A DNA stretch of 64,000 nt from Halorubrum salinarum (GCF_013267195.1 NZ_CP053941.1:1798001-1862000); one strand, 5' to 3'; positions 25,694-35,451 are shown, counted from the first letter of the stretch. Made by a program: numbers and translations. The notes: generated from the sequence alone by a model not told the origin.

Positions 25694-27415
25694 ATGAGAC
25701 ACGCGCAGGGACCGCTCCTCACGATCGACCTGACAGAGCGGACCGCGTCGACGACGCGGATCGACGACCGGCTCGCGTCGTTCGTCGGCGGCCGCGGGCT
25801 CAACACGTCGCTCGCGTACGACCGGATCCCGTTCGACGCCGACCCGCTGGGCCCGGAGAACCGCCTGTTCCTCTCGACGGGGCCGATGCAGTACTCGACG
25901 ACCTCCTACACCGGGCGCATGGCCGCCACGGGCCTCTCGCCGCTCACGAACGGCCTGCTGTCGTCGAACGCGGGCGGGTTCCTCTCGCGGAACTTCACCG
26001 GCGCGGGGTACGCCGCGGTCGAGCTGGTCGGCGCGAGCGACGACCTGCTCGCGGTCCACGTCCGCGAGATCGGTCCGGACGGCGAGCCGGACGTGACGTT
26101 CGAGGGGGTCCCGGACCTAGCGCAGGCGGAGGTGTCCGCCGTCTCCGACCGCCTCGCTGAGACGCACGGTTTGGAGCCGGAACACGTCGCCTGCGTCGGC
26201 CCCGCCGGCGAGAACGAGGTGCGGTTCGCGTCGGTGATGACCTCGGACACGCGGGCGTTCGGGCGCGGCGGCCTCGGCGCGGTCCTCGGCTCGAAGGGCG
26301 TGAAGGCGCTCACGTTCGACGGCGAGGCCGAGGTCGACCTCGACCTCGATTGGCCCGACGCGGCGGGCGAGGTCCACCGCGAGGCCGCGACCTCCGACTC
26401 GATCATGAAGCGGCAGGGGACGACGAGCGTGACGGAGCTGGCCAACGAGGTGGACGCGCTCCCCGCCTACTACTTCGCCGAGACCTCCTTCGAGGGCGTC
26501 GAGGGCATCTCCGGCGACCGCGTCGAGGAGAAGAAGTACAAGAAGGGAACCTGCTCGCAGTGCGCGTTCGCCTGTAAGCTCCCGACCCGCGACGAGGAGA
26601 CGGGCGTCGAGACGGAGGGCCCCGAGTTCGAGACGGTGATGGCGTTCGGGTCGAACGCCGGCGTCGGCGATATCGTCGACGTGATGGCCGCCAACGAGCT
26701 GTGCGACGAGCTGGGGATGGACACCATCTCCTGTGGCGACGCCGTCTCGATGTTCCTCCAGAGCGAAGACGAGTTCGGCAACGCGGAGCTGGTCCGCTCG
26801 CTCGTCGAGCAGATCGCCTACCGCGAGGGCGTCGGCGACAAGCTCGCGGAGGGCGTCCACCGCGCCCACGAGGAGTTCGGCGCCGACGACTGGACGGTGA
26901 AGGGGATGGCCTTCTCCGGCCACGACGGCCGCGCGCTCAACGGACAGGGGCTCGCGTTCGCGACCGCGAACCGCGGCGCCGACCACATGTACGGCGAGTT
27001 CTACCCGTACGAGTACCCCCTCGTCGACCCCGACGAGGCGTTCGATCCCGAGGGGCTGTCGGGGAAGCCCCCGAAGCTCGTCGCGAAGGAGAACCGCAAC
27101 GCGGTACTCGACTCCGCGGTCGTCTGTAAGTTCTCGCGGGGCACCGTCACCGACGACCGGCTCGCCGCGCTGCTCGACGCCGACTACGACGCCCTCCAAA
27201 CGCTGGGCGCCCGGATCGTCGAACTGGAGCGCGCGTTCAACAACGCCCGCGGCTTCGACCGCGCGGACGACACGCTCCCGTACGCCGACGCGATCGAGGG
27301 GTTCGACGCGGCGCTGTCGGAGTACTACGCGCTCCGCGGCTGGAACGACGACGGCACCGTGCCCGGACATGGCGACGGGATCGACCCGGCGAGCGCGGCG
27401 CCCGCCGACGACTGA
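25694..27415 (+). CDS. Aldehyde ferredoxin oxidoreductase (tungstopterin enzyme)
   Basis: A 573-residue AOR-family protein. The N-terminal domain carries LASFVGGRGLNTSLAYDRIP and GRMAATGLSPLTNG, which bind the tungstopterin phosphates. The [4Fe-4S] ligands are C287-x2-C290-x3-C294 (GTCSQCAFACK) and a distal C478 (AVVCKFSRG), the same layout as the Pyrococcus enzyme. It would oxidise an aldehyde to an acid with ferredoxin as acceptor. No adjacent molybdopterin or ferredoxin gene is present. The start at 25694 is preceded by GAGTTTTATCGCC about 22-34 bases upstream. Confidence 0.93.
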   Translation: MRHAQGPLLTIDLTERTASTTRIDDRLASFVGGRGLNTSLAYDRIPFDADPLGPENRLFLSTGPMQYSTTSYTGRMAATGLSPLTNGLLSSNAGGFLSRNFTGAGYAAVELVGASDDLLAVHVREIGPDGEPDVTFEGVPDLAQAEVSAVSDRLAETHGLEPEHVACVGPAGENEVRFASVMTSDTRAFGRGGLGAVLGSKGVKALTFDGEAEVDLDLDWPDAAGEVHREAATSDSIMKRQGTTSVTELANEVDALPAYYFAETSFEGVEGISGDRVEEKKYKKGTCSQCAFACKLPTRDEETGVETEGPEFETVMAFGSNAGVGDIVDVMAANELCDELGMDTISCGDAVSMFLQSEDEFGNAELVRSLVEQIAYREGVGDKLAEGVHRAHEEFGADDWTVKGMAFSGHDGRALNGQGLAFATANRGADHMYGEFYPYEYPLVDPDEAFDPEGLSGKPPKLVAKENRNAVLDSAVVCKFSRGTVTDDRLAALLDADYDALQTLGARIVELERAFNNARGFDRADDTLPYADAIEGFDAALSEYYALRGWNDDGTVPGHGDGIDPASAAPADD

Positions 27416-27442
27416 CGGCGGGCGCTCGCGGACGCGACCGCG

Positions 27443-29098
27443 TCAGTCGGCCGTCTCGTCGGTGTTTCCGGCCGAGACCACGTCGACGCCGCGGAACTCG
27501 AACCGCGCGCCGCCGTCGCCGTCGCCGAGTTCGACCGTCCACCCGTGCGCCTCCGCGACCTCGGCGACGATCTTCAGCCCGAATCCGGTGCCGTCGGGAT
27601 CCGTCGTCACGCCCGCCTCGAACACCGATTCCCCCTCGGCGGGGTCGATCCCCGGGCCGTCGTCCTCGACGTAGAAGCCGTCGCCGTCGGGCAGGGAGCC
27701 GACCGTGACGGTGACGCCCGGACCGACGTGCGTGACCGCGTTGACGAAGAGGTTCTCCAGCGCCTGCCGCAGGCGGCTCCGGTCCGCCGCGACGACGGCG
27801 TCGGTCTCGACCGCGAGCGTCGCCGACTCGGTGTCGGCGGTCTTCCAGCACTCCGCGGCGAGGTCGGCGAGGGGAACCGACTCCGTCTCGTCGATGCCGG
27901 CCCCCTGCCTGGCCAGCGCGAGCAGGTCCTCGATGAGCGTGTCCATCCGGTCCAGCGAGCGCTTCACCGCGCTCAGCTCCGCGACCTCTATCGACTCCTC
28001 GGCGAGTCGGTCGGCGACCATTTCGAGGTTGCCGGTCGCGACGTTGAGGGGGCTCCGGAGGTCGTGCGAGACGAGGCTGGCGAACTCCTCCAAGCGGTCG
28101 CGCTCGCGGGCCACCTCCGCCTCGCGGCGCCGGAGCTGTCGCTCCCGCTCGATGCGGACGAGCACCATCGTCACCGTCGCCGCCCAGATGCGCGCGATCG
28201 CCAGGTCGGACTCGGAGAAGGCGTCCGGGACCGTGGCGCCGACGTTCAACACGCCGTACCGGCCGAGCGGGACGACGAGCTCGCTGCGGATCGTCGCGTC
28301 CTCGGTGTACCGGTCGGGGTCGTCGGCGACGTCAGCCACGTAGGTCGGCTCGCCGCTCTCGAAGACCTCCCAGGTGATGCTCTGCCCCGCGGCGTCGAAC
28401 GTTGGATGGTCGCCGACCACGGTCTCGGCGGTCTCGGTCCAGACGACCGGTTCGAGCGCGTCGCGCCGCTCGTCGTGGAACCAGATCGCGGCGATGGGGT
28501 GGCCGAGCACGTCGTCGACGTACGACACCGCCGCCTCGGCGGCCGCCTCCCTGTCCGTCGTCTTCAGCAGCTCCCTCGTCGCCTCGTGGAGCGATTCGAG
28601 CGTCTCCGTGCGGCGCCGGAGCGCCAGCTGCCGCGTCCGTTCGTTCGAGACGTCTATCGCGGTGACGACCGCGTACGAGTCGGCGTCGAGCCCGAAGGCG
28701 CCGACGCTGACGCGGACCGGGATCAGGACGCCGTCGCCGCGGCGCACGACGAGTTCGAACCCGTCGGCCAGCGACCGGGACTCCCCGGCGCGCACCGCGT
28801 CGACCAGCGCGGCGACGGTGTCGCCCGCGTCGGCCTCCCCGTCGCCTGTCGCCTCGCCGGCGGACTCGGCGTCGCCGTCGCCCGGGTCGGCGTCGAGGGC
28901 CGCGGTCGTTGCGACGTCGTCGAGGTCAACCTCTGTCGGGTCCTCGAACACGGCGCCGACCGACCGCCCCGAGAGCTCGGCCGGGTCGAGCCCGAAGACC
29001 GCCTCGACGCTCGGCGTCCCCGCGCGGACGACGCCGTCGCCGTCGACGACGAGCGTCGGGTCCGGGGTCGCGTCGATCGCCTCCGGGAAGCTGTCCAT
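27443..29098 (-). CDS. PAS-GAF sensor histidine kinase
   Basis: A 551-residue soluble kinase. A PAS domain covers about 1-150 (AIDATPDPTLVVDGDGVV, with a ~40-residue acidic insertion). A short coiled linker and a GAF domain (about 170-335, with LVVPLGRYGVLNVGA) follow. Then come the H-box EFASLVSHDLRSPLNVATG with the phospho-His, the N-box ALENLFVNAVTHVG, and the G boxes EDDGPGI and GTGFGLKI. There are no transmembrane helices, so it senses a cytoplasmic cue. A GTG at 29104 overlaps the stop of the DUF5806 gene (GTGA) and is an alternative start. Either way translation is coupled. Confidence 0.9.
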   Translation of the reverse strand: MDSFPEAIDATPDPTLVVDGDGVVRAGTPSVEAVFGLDPAELSGRSVGAVFEDPTEVDLDDVATTAALDADPGDGDAESAGEATGDGEADAGDTVAALVDAVRAGESRSLADGFELVVRRGDGVLIPVRVSVGAFGLDADSYAVVTAIDVSNERTRQLALRRRTETLESLHEATRELLKTTDREAAAEAAVSYVDDVLGHPIAAIWFHDERRDALEPVVWTETAETVVGDHPTFDAAGQSITWEVFESGEPTYVADVADDPDRYTEDATIRSELVVPLGRYGVLNVGATVPDAFSESDLAIARIWAATVTMVLVRIERERQLRRREAEVARERDRLEEFASLVSHDLRSPLNVATGNLEMVADRLAEESIEVAELSAVKRSLDRMDTLIEDLLALARQGAGIDETESVPLADLAAECWKTADTESATLAVETDAVVAADRSRLRQALENLFVNAVTHVGPGVTVTVGSLPDGDGFYVEDDGPGIDPAEGESVFEAGVTTDPDGTGFGLKIVAEVAEAHGWTVELGDGDGGARFEFRGVDVVSAGNTDETAD

Positions 29099-29100
29099 CG

Positions 29101-29841
29101 TCACTCCTCCGGCTCGTGGACGTGACCGCACTCCGGGCAGCGCACCTCCTCGCCCCGGAGGTCCGCCGAGGAGGCGCGCACGTCGCGCATCACCTCGCTG
29201 ATCTTGTCCTCGGCCTCTAACTCGTCGGCGACGGCGAGGTCGACGCCCTCCACTTCGAGGAGGAACTTCGCGACCTCCGTCACCTCGTACATCATCTCGT
29301 CTAAGTCCTCGGCGGTGAAGAAGCCGGACATCGCGCCGTAGAGGAACGTCGCGCCCGCCTTCGTCACCTTCTCCTCGAAGGAGTAGCGCGCCTGGTTGAC
29401 CGCCTGCGGGGTGTAGGTGTCGGTCATGAAGGGGACCAGTTCGGGGAGGTTCTCGCCGATCTTCGTCATCTCGACGCCGGTCTCCGTGCGGAAGTCGGCA
29501 CAGAGGCGCGCTATCGCCCACTCGCGGGCCGTGATGTACGTCCGGTCGCGGAGGAACTCGTTGACGCGCTCGTAGCGCGCCCCGTCCATCTTCTGGAACC
29601 GCTCGTACTTCTGGACGTCGCGGGGCACGTCCGACGCGTCGCCGTCGCCGGCGTCCGTCGCGTCGCCGGCCGCCGCGTTCTCACCGTCCGTCGCGTCGTC
29701 GGCCGCCGCGTCCCCGTCGGGGGGCGTCGGGTCTCCGCCGGTCGCTTCACCGCCGTCGCCGCTCTCGGGGGGGCTGCGGTCAGCGGCGTCGTCGCCGGTC
29801 CCGTCGGCGTCGTCGGCCGCGGGACCGGTCTGGTCGCTCAT
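29101..29841 (-). CDS. DUF5806 family protein
   Basis: A 246-residue protein. Residues 1-75 are an acidic low-complexity region. Residues about 75-225 are a helical DUF5806 core (KYERFQKMDGARYERVNEFLRDRTYITAREWAIARLCADFRTETGVEMTKIG is its start; the stretch continues to YEVTEVAKFLLEVEG). The end has one CPECG knuckle, which could bind zinc as a dimer or with nearby His residues. Function is unknown. It is the first gene of a two-gene minus operon with the histidine kinase. An ATG at 29901 is less likely than MSDQ at 29841. Confidence 0.82.
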   Translation of the reverse strand: MSDQTGPAADDADGTGDDAADRSPPESGDGGEATGGDPTPPDGDAAADDATDGENAAAGDATDAGDGDASDVPRDVQKYERFQKMDGARYERVNEFLRDRTYITAREWAIARLCADFRTETGVEMTKIGENLPELVPFMTDTYTPQAVNQARYSFEEKVTKAGATFLYGAMSGFFTAEDLDEMMYEVTEVAKFLLEVEGVDLAVADELEAEDKISEVMRDVRASSADLRGEEVRCPECGHVHEPEE

Positions 29842-29930
29842 ACGTTTGAAACCCCGCGGGCGGGCAAAAGCCTTGTCGGTGGCCGGACGCCGGAGATCCA
29901 CTTTTGTACCGCCGCGTGGAGGGATGGGGC

Positions 29931-30299
29931 ATGAAAGTGCTCTGCGGGATCGGCGGCAGCGACGACTCGTTCCGCGCGCTCGACCGGACGGTCGAGCGCG
30001 CGGCGGTCGCGGACGACGACCTGACCATCGCCGTGGTCGACAACGAGGACTCGTCGGTCGCTCCGGGCGACGTGATGGACCGCGCCCGGGAGGCGGTCGA
30101 CGACGCCGAGATAGACGCCGAGGTGCGGCGCGTCGAGGGCGACCCCGGCAGCCGGCTGGTCGAGATCGCGGAGACCGAGGGGTTCGAGGAGATCGTCCTC
30201 GGCGGCGGCCACACGAGCCCGATGGGGAAGATCACGATCGGGTCGATCGCGGAGTTCGTCCTGTTGAACGCAAAGACGTCGGTGACGCTGGTCAGATGA
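29931..30299 (+). CDS. Universal stress protein (short UspA)
   Basis: A 122-residue UspA-like protein with [24 protein letters not shown] at the start. A late [34 protein letters not shown] resembles the nucleotide-binding loop, although the usual GxRG is replaced by GGGH. The shorter length and altered loop suggest altered nucleotide binding. The stop overlaps the ATG of the acetyltransferase gene (ATGA), so both are made from one message. It is divergent from the DUF5806-kinase operon. Confidence 0.85.
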   Translation: MKVLCGIGGSDDSFRALDRTVERAAVADDDLTIAVVDNEDSSVAPGDVMDRAREAVDDAEIDAEVRRVEGDPGSRLVEIAETEGFEEIVLGGGHTSPMGKITIGSIAEFVLLNAKTSVTLVR

Positions 30300-30886
30300 G
30301 CGACCGAGGCTACCCGGACGCGGTGGCGGACGAGTTCCCGCCGCCGCCGACCGCGTTCACGGACCGCGAGGACCGCAAGGTCGAGATCCGGCCGTACGAG
30401 GGCGACGACGCGGCCCGCGAGGCCCTCGTCGAGATGTACGACGACTTCGACCCGGCCGACCGCGCGCAGGGGATCCCGCCGGGCGGGGAGGAGCGCATCC
30501 GCGAGTGGCTCGGCGCCGTCCTCGGCGACGACTGCTACAACGTGATCGCCTGGTGCGGCGACGAGGCGGCCGGCCACGCGACGCTCGTGCCCGACGGCGA
30601 CGCCTACGAGCTTGCGATCTTCGTCCACCAGGAGTACCAGCGCGCCGGGATCGGTACCCACCTCATCCGCGGGCTGCTCGGGCACGGGCAGGCGAACGGC
30701 GTCGCGAAGGTGTGGCTCACCGTCGAGCGGTGGAACCGCGCCGCGGTCTCGCTGTACAAGAAGATCGGCTTCGAGACCTCGGACGCCGAGAGCTTCGAAC
30801 TGGAGATGGGGCTGCGGCTCCGCGCCGACGAGGCGGCCGCGGAGGGGGCCGGCGGATCCGCGGGCGAGGCCGACGGCGACGAGTAG
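30296..30886 (+). CDS. GNAT family N-acetyltransferase
   Basis: A 196-residue acetyltransferase. The GNAT core spans about 25-165. Motif A contains [24 protein letters not shown] (QRAGIG pyrophosphate loop) and motif B contains [22 protein letters not shown]. An acidic tail follows. The position in the UspA-GNAT pair resembles haloarchaeal stress loci in which an acetyltransferase follows a Usp gene. Substrate unknown. The start is fixed by the ATGA overlap. Confidence 0.9.
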   Translation: MSDRGYPDAVADEFPPPPTAFTDREDRKVEIRPYEGDDAAREALVEMYDDFDPADRAQGIPPGGEERIREWLGAVLGDDCYNVIAWCGDEAAGHATLVPDGDAYELAIFVHQEYQRAGIGTHLIRGLLGHGQANGVAKVWLTVERWNRAAVSLYKKIGFETSDAESFELEMGLRLRADEAAAEGAGGSAGEADGDE

Positions 30887-30936
30887 GGTTGGCCGGAATC
30901 TTCAAGCCTTTAGGGGCGGCCCGCGACCGCTCCGGT

Positions 30937-31560
30937 ATGAGTCACCGAATTCTGCTGTTGGGGGCGCCCGGCGCCGGGAAGGGGACGCAGAGCGCGAAGC
31001 TCGCCGACGAGTACGGCGTTGAACACGTCACGACCGGCGACGCGCTCCGCGCGAACAAGGAGATGGAGACGGAGTACGGGACGCCCAAGTCGTTCATGGA
31101 CGCGGGCGAACTGGTCCCGGACCCGGTCGTCAACGAGATCGTGAAGGCCGCGCTCGAGGACGCCGACGGGTTCGTCCTCGACGGCTACCCGCGCAACCTC
31201 GACCAGGCCGAGTACCTCTCTGAGATTACGGACCTCGACGCGGTCGTCCTCCTCGACGTCGACGAGGAGGTGCTCGTCGACCGCCTCACCGGCCGCCGCG
31301 TCTGCGACGACTGCGGCGCGAACTACCACGTCGACTTCCAGCCCCCGGAAGAGCCCGGCGTCTGCGACGAGTGCGGCGGCGACCTCGTCCAGCGCGACGA
31401 CGACACCGAGGAGACGGCCCGCGAGCGCCTCGAAGTGTTCTACGACAACACCGAGCCCGTGGTCGACCACTTCCGCGACGAGGGCGTTCTCGTCGAGGTC
31501 GACGGCGAGGCGACCCCGGACGAGGTCTTCGAGCGGATCCGCGACGTCGTCGAGAACTGA
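30937..31560 (+). CDS. adk: Adenylate kinase with zinc lid
   Basis: A 207-residue adenylate kinase of the bacterial-type, long-lid form used in haloarchaea. Visible are the P-loop [11 protein letters not shown] (about 7-17), the NMP-binding HVTTGDALR, the [11 protein letters not shown] segment, and a lid with paired cysteines (CDDCG, then CDECGG 20 residues later) that would bind zinc. It catalyses ATP + AMP to 2 ADP. In many haloarchaea adk sits next to secY and a DUF106 gene. Here only DUF106 follows. Confidence 0.95.
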   Translation: MSHRILLLGAPGAGKGTQSAKLADEYGVEHVTTGDALRANKEMETEYGTPKSFMDAGELVPDPVVNEIVKAALEDADGFVLDGYPRNLDQAEYLSEITDLDAVVLLDVDEEVLVDRLTGRRVCDDCGANYHVDFQPPEEPGVCDECGGDLVQRDDDTEETARERLEVFYDNTEPVVDHFRDEGVLVEVDGEATPDEVFERIRDVVEN

Positions 31561-31676
31561 CCCGGCGCGCCGAGGGGCGACGCGCCCCGGCGCCGCGAAC
31601 CGATCCGCGTCGCCTCGGGTCGATTCGAGCGCCGATTCTACAAGCTTCTTAACCGTCGACCGCTAATCAGCCGGTA

Positions 31677-32582
31677 ATGAGCAAAGTCGAACGGCGAGTC
31701 CGCTCGCTGGTCCGCGAGGACGGCGAGATGCGGGACGCCATCCAAACCGTCCTCGACAACGCCAGCGGCGGCGAGGTCCGCTGGGTCGACGTTCGCGACG
31801 AGATCACGAGCGGGCAGTGGGGCCGGCTCATCGAGAAGGAGATCCTCGTCGACGGCGAGGAGGGGTTCGCCCTGGCCGACCGCGACGGCATCGAGGCCGG
31901 CATGGAAGACGACGACGGGGGCGGCGGCGACGTGGAGACGCCCGAGACGACCAGCTGGTCGAAGTGGGACAAGCTCGCCGGGCTGGCGACCGTCGGCGCG
32001 TTCGTCGGCTACGCGGTCCCGCCGGTCCGCGACGCGATCGCCGGCGCCATCGACGTGGTCCTCGGCCCGCTCCTGAACATCGTCCCGTTCTACGTCGTCA
32101 TCATGGTCATCGCGCTCGGCACGGGGCTGTACTCGACGCTCCTGCGCGCCGGGCTCATGGACATGGAGAAGATGGGCGCGTACCAGGAGCGGATGAAAGA
32201 CATCCAGGAGCGCCGGAAGGAGGCCGAGAAGCGCGACGACGACGAGGCGCTCGACCAGATCCAGGAAGAGCAGATGGAGGCGATGGGCGACCAGCTCGGC
32301 ATGTTCAAAGAGCAGTTCCGCCCGATGGTGTGGATCATGTTCCTCACCATCCCCGCGTTCCTCTGGATGTTCTGGGTGATCGGCTACCGCGGCTCCGACG
32401 CCGCGTACCCGGCCGTCGCCGCCCAGGAGCTCGTCGTCCCGCTCGCCGGGACCGTCACGTGGGACACGGGGATCGTCGGCCCGATCCAGATGTGGATCCT
32501 CTGGTACTTCCTCTGCTCGATGGCGTTCACGCAGCTCGTCCAGAAGAGCCTCAACATCGAGATGTCGCCGTCCTCCTCGTAG
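31677..32582 (+). CDS. DUF106/EMC3-TMCO1 family membrane insertase-like protein
   Basis: A 301-residue integral membrane protein. The N-terminal ~75 residues form a small soluble domain (SKVERRVRSLVREDGEMRDAI onward). An acidic linker (about 76-93) and a DUF106 core follow, with helices near 105-125, 130-158, 215-240 and 265-290, and a charged cytosolic coiled coil about 165-205 (QERMKDIQERRKEAEKRDDDE). This is the archaeal branch of the Oxa1/YidC/EMC3/TMCO1 superfamily, implicated in membrane protein insertion. Its place after adk is the conserved haloarchaeal order. Downstream, the cmk gene commonly found there is missing. Confidence 0.9.
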   Translation: MSKVERRVRSLVREDGEMRDAIQTVLDNASGGEVRWVDVRDEITSGQWGRLIEKEILVDGEEGFALADRDGIEAGMEDDDGGGGDVETPETTSWSKWDKLAGLATVGAFVGYAVPPVRDAIAGAIDVVLGPLLNIVPFYVVIMVIALGTGLYSTLLRAGLMDMEKMGAYQERMKDIQERRKEAEKRDDDEALDQIQEEQMEAMGDQLGMFKEQFRPMVWIMFLTIPAFLWMFWVIGYRGSDAAYPAVAAQELVVPLAGTVTWDTGIVGPIQMWILWYFLCSMAFTQLVQKSLNIEMSPSSS

Positions 32583-32632
32583 GCGGCGCTCCGAGCTCCG
32601 GTCCGTCCTTTCTCGACCCGCTTTCGCCTCCC

Positions 32633-33640
32633 TTACTCCCGCTCCGCGAGGAACGCCGCCACCTCATCGCGCGACAGGATCGACCCCATCCCGCCGACCG
32701 ACCGCACCGAGAGCGCGGCGGTCGCGTTGCCGAACGCGAGCGCGTCGCGGAGGCCGTCCTCGCCGCCGACCCGTCGCCCGTTCCCGGTCGCGACCCGCGA
32801 GAGCAGCCCCGCGGTGAACGCGTCGCCCGCTCCGGTCGCGTCGACGGCGTCGACGGCGAACCCGTCGTGCCGGACGGTCGCGGCGCCCCACGGCGCCGCC
32901 CCCGAACTGACCGCGAGCGCGCCCTCCTCACCGAGGGTGACGACCGCTGTGTGCGGTCCGAAGCCGAGCAGGTCGCGGGCCAGCGCCGCCCCGTCGTCCG
33001 TCGAGAGCCCGGCCGCCGCCACGTCCTCGGCGCTACACAGGACCACGTCGCTCGCGGCGACCGCCTCGCGGACCGCGTTCGACGCGGCCGCTCCGCTCCC
33101 GTCCGGAACGAGGTCCGCGCGGTAGTTCACGTCGAACGAGACCGGGCAGCCGGCGTCGGTCGCCGCCGACAGCAGTTCGCGGGTCGCCGCCCGCCCGTCG
33201 GGGTGCGTCAGCGCCGCGCCGCCGAGGTGGACCCACGGCGGGTCACCGGCCTTGCCGGTCGCCTCCGCCGTCAGCGCCTCGCTCGGCACGGCGTCCGGGT
33301 CGAACCCGAACGTCGCGTCTCGCGAGCCGTAGAAGTCGAACCGCGGGCCGTCCGCGCCGGGCGGGGCGACCACCGCGAGCGTCGTTCGCCCCTCGACGCG
33401 CTCGACGTGCGTCTCCGGGATCCCCTCGGCAGCGAGCGTTTCGGCGAGGAACTCGCCGAACGCGTCGTCGCCGATGCGCGTCCAGAACGCGGGCGGCGAG
33501 CCGAGCCGCGCGAGCCCGACCGCGACGTTGGCGGGCGCCCCGCCGGGGCGGTGGGCGTAGCCGTCGACCTCGCGCAGCGTCTCCCCAGCGCCGGGCACGA
33601 AGTCGACGAGCGTCTCGCCGGCCACGAGGACCTCGAACAT
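32633..33640 (-). CDS. PfkB-family carbohydrate kinase
   Basis: A 335-residue ribokinase/PfkB sugar kinase. N-terminal FEVLVAGETLVDFVPG, the substrate GGAPANVAVGLARLG, and the C-terminal signature VDAVDATGAGDAFTAGLL, with the catalytic Asp in the GAGD motif, are all present. Fructokinase or 2-keto-3-deoxygluconate kinase are candidates. It starts 4 bases downstream of the DHH phosphoesterase stop, so the two probably share a transcript. Confidence 0.92.
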   Translation of the reverse strand: MFEVLVAGETLVDFVPGAGETLREVDGYAHRPGGAPANVAVGLARLGSPPAFWTRIGDDAFGEFLAETLAAEGIPETHVERVEGRTTLAVVAPPGADGPRFDFYGSRDATFGFDPDAVPSEALTAEATGKAGDPPWVHLGGAALTHPDGRAATRELLSAATDAGCPVSFDVNYRADLVPDGSGAAASNAVREAVAASDVVLCSAEDVAAAGLSTDDGAALARDLLGFGPHTAVVTLGEEGALAVSSGAAPWGAATVRHDGFAVDAVDATGAGDAFTAGLLSRVATGNGRRVGGEDGLRDALAFGNATAALSVRSVGGMGSILSRDEVAAFLAERE

Positions 33641-33644
33641 CGGC

Positions 33645-34910
33645 CTACTCGGCCGCCGCGGCCTCGTCGGCGTCGCTCCCGTCGGCCGCGACCTCCTCGG
33701 CGACCGCCTCGAACGCCGCGAGGATGACGCGCTTACACGCCTGTCCCTCGGTGCTCCAGTGGTGGGCGTAGTCGAGCATGTCGTCGTAGATGTCGGGCTT
33801 ACAGCCCGCCGCCTGCGGGTGGCCGCCGCCGTTCACGCGGCCGGCGACCTCGTGCGCGTGGCGGAAGTCCTCGGAGCCGCGGATCGACGCCGACCCGGCG
33901 GGCTTGACGATCACGGCGGCGTCGGCGCCGGCCTCGCGGAGCGCCTCCGCGACCTCGTTCTGCGAGCAGCGGCCGTAGGTGACCGCGACGCGCCAGTCGC
34001 CGACCTCGTGGGTGACCGCGCGGTCGACCGCGAGGTCGATCCGGGCCTCCTTCTCGACGCGGCGCTCCTCGACGAACGACCGGACCGTCTCGGGGAGGTC
34101 GACGCCGTACGCGCCGATCACGGCCGCGTACTCCTCGGCGCCGGCCCAGTAGGAGTAGTCGGCGAGGTCGTCGGACCGGGAGTCCTCCTTGATCCAGAGG
34201 TCGTGGTCGCGCGTGACCGCGGCCAGCTCGGTCCAGCGGTCGTCGAACGCGTGGTCGAGCGATCGGAGCGTCACGTCGGCGGTACACTCCTCGTCGGAGT
34301 CGCCGACGACGAGGTCGACGCCCGCGTCGCGCACCGCGGCCGCGGTCGCGTCGTCCCACTGGTGGTGGTCGAACCAGCGGATCGCGTCGGTCGACTCCGC
34401 GAGCGCCTCCAGCGGCTCCGCGATCCACTCGTAGTCGTCGGGACAGAGGTCGCAGACGAACAGGTCGATCCCGGGGTCGGCGTACGCCTCGACCCGTTCG
34501 AGCGCGGTGTCGATCGAGTACGGCCCGGCGGAGAGCAGCCCGACCGGCGACTCGGCGTGGGCGTCGGCGAGGGGGTCGTCGTCCGCCGTCTCGTCGCCGT
34601 CCGCATCTTCGTCGCCCGCGTCCGCGTCGTCGTTCTCGTCGCCTCCCGCTTCCAGCCGCGCCGCGATGGCGTCTTCGAAGGGCTCCACGTCGAGCGCGGC
34701 GTCGTACGCCTCGCGGACCATCGCGGCGCAGGCGAGGCCGTCGGCGTCGCCGTCGGCGATCACGACCGCCTCGCTGCCCTCGATCGTCTCCCGCGCTCGG
34801 CGCTCGGCGCGCTCGTCGTCCAGCGAGTCCGGGTAGAAGAACCCCTTCCCCGGGAGCTTCGTGTACCGCGATCGGGGGGCGTCCCCCGCGTCGATGAGGT
34901 CGTCGTCCAT
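33645..34910 (-). CDS. DHH-family phosphoesterase
   Basis: A 421-residue protein of the DHH/RecJ superfamily. It has VVIADGDADGLACAAMV (motif I), an ~30-residue acidic insertion (about 95-125), VCDLCPDDY, AIRWFDHHQWDD (DHH motif III), TRDHDLW, and the C-terminal DHHA1 motif RVNGGGHPQAAGC. The set of Mn-binding Asp/His residues is intact. It could be a nuclease (RecJ-like, GAN) or act on cyclic dinucleotides or nanoRNA. The acidic insertion is typical of halophile proteins. The upstream start at 34982 is unlikely because its first 24 residues are Arg/Pro-rich. Confidence 0.9.
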   Translation of the reverse strand: MDDDLIDAGDAPRSRYTKLPGKGFFYPDSLDDERAERRARETIEGSEAVVIADGDADGLACAAMVREAYDAALDVEPFEDAIAARLEAGGDENDDADAGDEDADGDETADDDPLADAHAESPVGLLSAGPYSIDTALERVEAYADPGIDLFVCDLCPDDYEWIAEPLEALAESTDAIRWFDHHQWDDATAAAVRDAGVDLVVGDSDEECTADVTLRSLDHAFDDRWTELAAVTRDHDLWIKEDSRSDDLADYSYWAGAEEYAAVIGAYGVDLPETVRSFVEERRVEKEARIDLAVDRAVTHEVGDWRVAVTYGRCSQNEVAEALREAGADAAVIVKPAGSASIRGSEDFRHAHEVAGRVNGGGHPQAAGCKPDIYDDMLDYAHHWSTEGQACKRVILAAFEAVAEEVAADGSDADEAAAAE

Positions 34911-34986
34911 ACCGTCGGGGCGGGCGGCAGCCGGAAAACTCCGCCGCTCTCGCGTCGGCCGCGGCGTCGGGCCGCTCCGCACCCCT

Positions 34987-35451
34987 TCAGACGGTCGTCC
35001 GGCGCGGGTCCTCGTCGGTCAGCTGGCGGACCGTCAACACGGGGATCGGACAGGTCCGAACGACGCGCTCGGCGACGGAGCCGATGAGGAAGCGGTTCTC
35101 GCCGTGGCGCCCCCGCGTGCCCATCGCGACGAGGTCGGCGTCGACCGAGCGGGCGTACGCGTCTATCTCCGAGGCCGGGCGGCCCTCCCGGACCTCGATG
35201 GTGACGCCGAGGTCGCTGTCGCGTTCATGCGCCGCCGCCGAGACGCGGTCGAGCGCGTCGCGCCCCTGGTCGTCGAGCGCGTCGCGGAGGTCCTCGCGGA
35301 CCGTGTCCGGCGACGACTCCACCTCGCCGGCGTCGACGACGTACACCGCGTGGACGTCGGCGTCGAACCGCGCCGCCACGTCGACCGCGACCGAGACGGC
35401 CCGCCGGACGCTGTCGGAGCCGTCGGTCGCGACCACGATGGTGTCGAACAT
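34987..35451 (-). CDS. Universal stress protein (UspA family)
   Basis: A 154-residue single-domain UspA. It starts MFDTIVVATDGSDSVRRAV and carries the complete nucleotide-binding loop VAMGTRGRHGENRFLIGSVAERVVRTCPIPVLTV (G-2x-G-9x-GS). It probably binds ATP. It lies 69 bp downstream of the PitA gene on the same strand and 76 bp upstream of the DHH gene. Confidence 0.93.
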   Translation of the reverse strand: MFDTIVVATDGSDSVRRAVSVAVDVAARFDADVHAVYVVDAGEVESSPDTVREDLRDALDDQGRDALDRVSAAAHERDSDLGVTIEVREGRPASEIDAYARSVDADLVAMGTRGRHGENRFLIGSVAERVVRTCPIPVLTVRQLTDEDPRRTTV

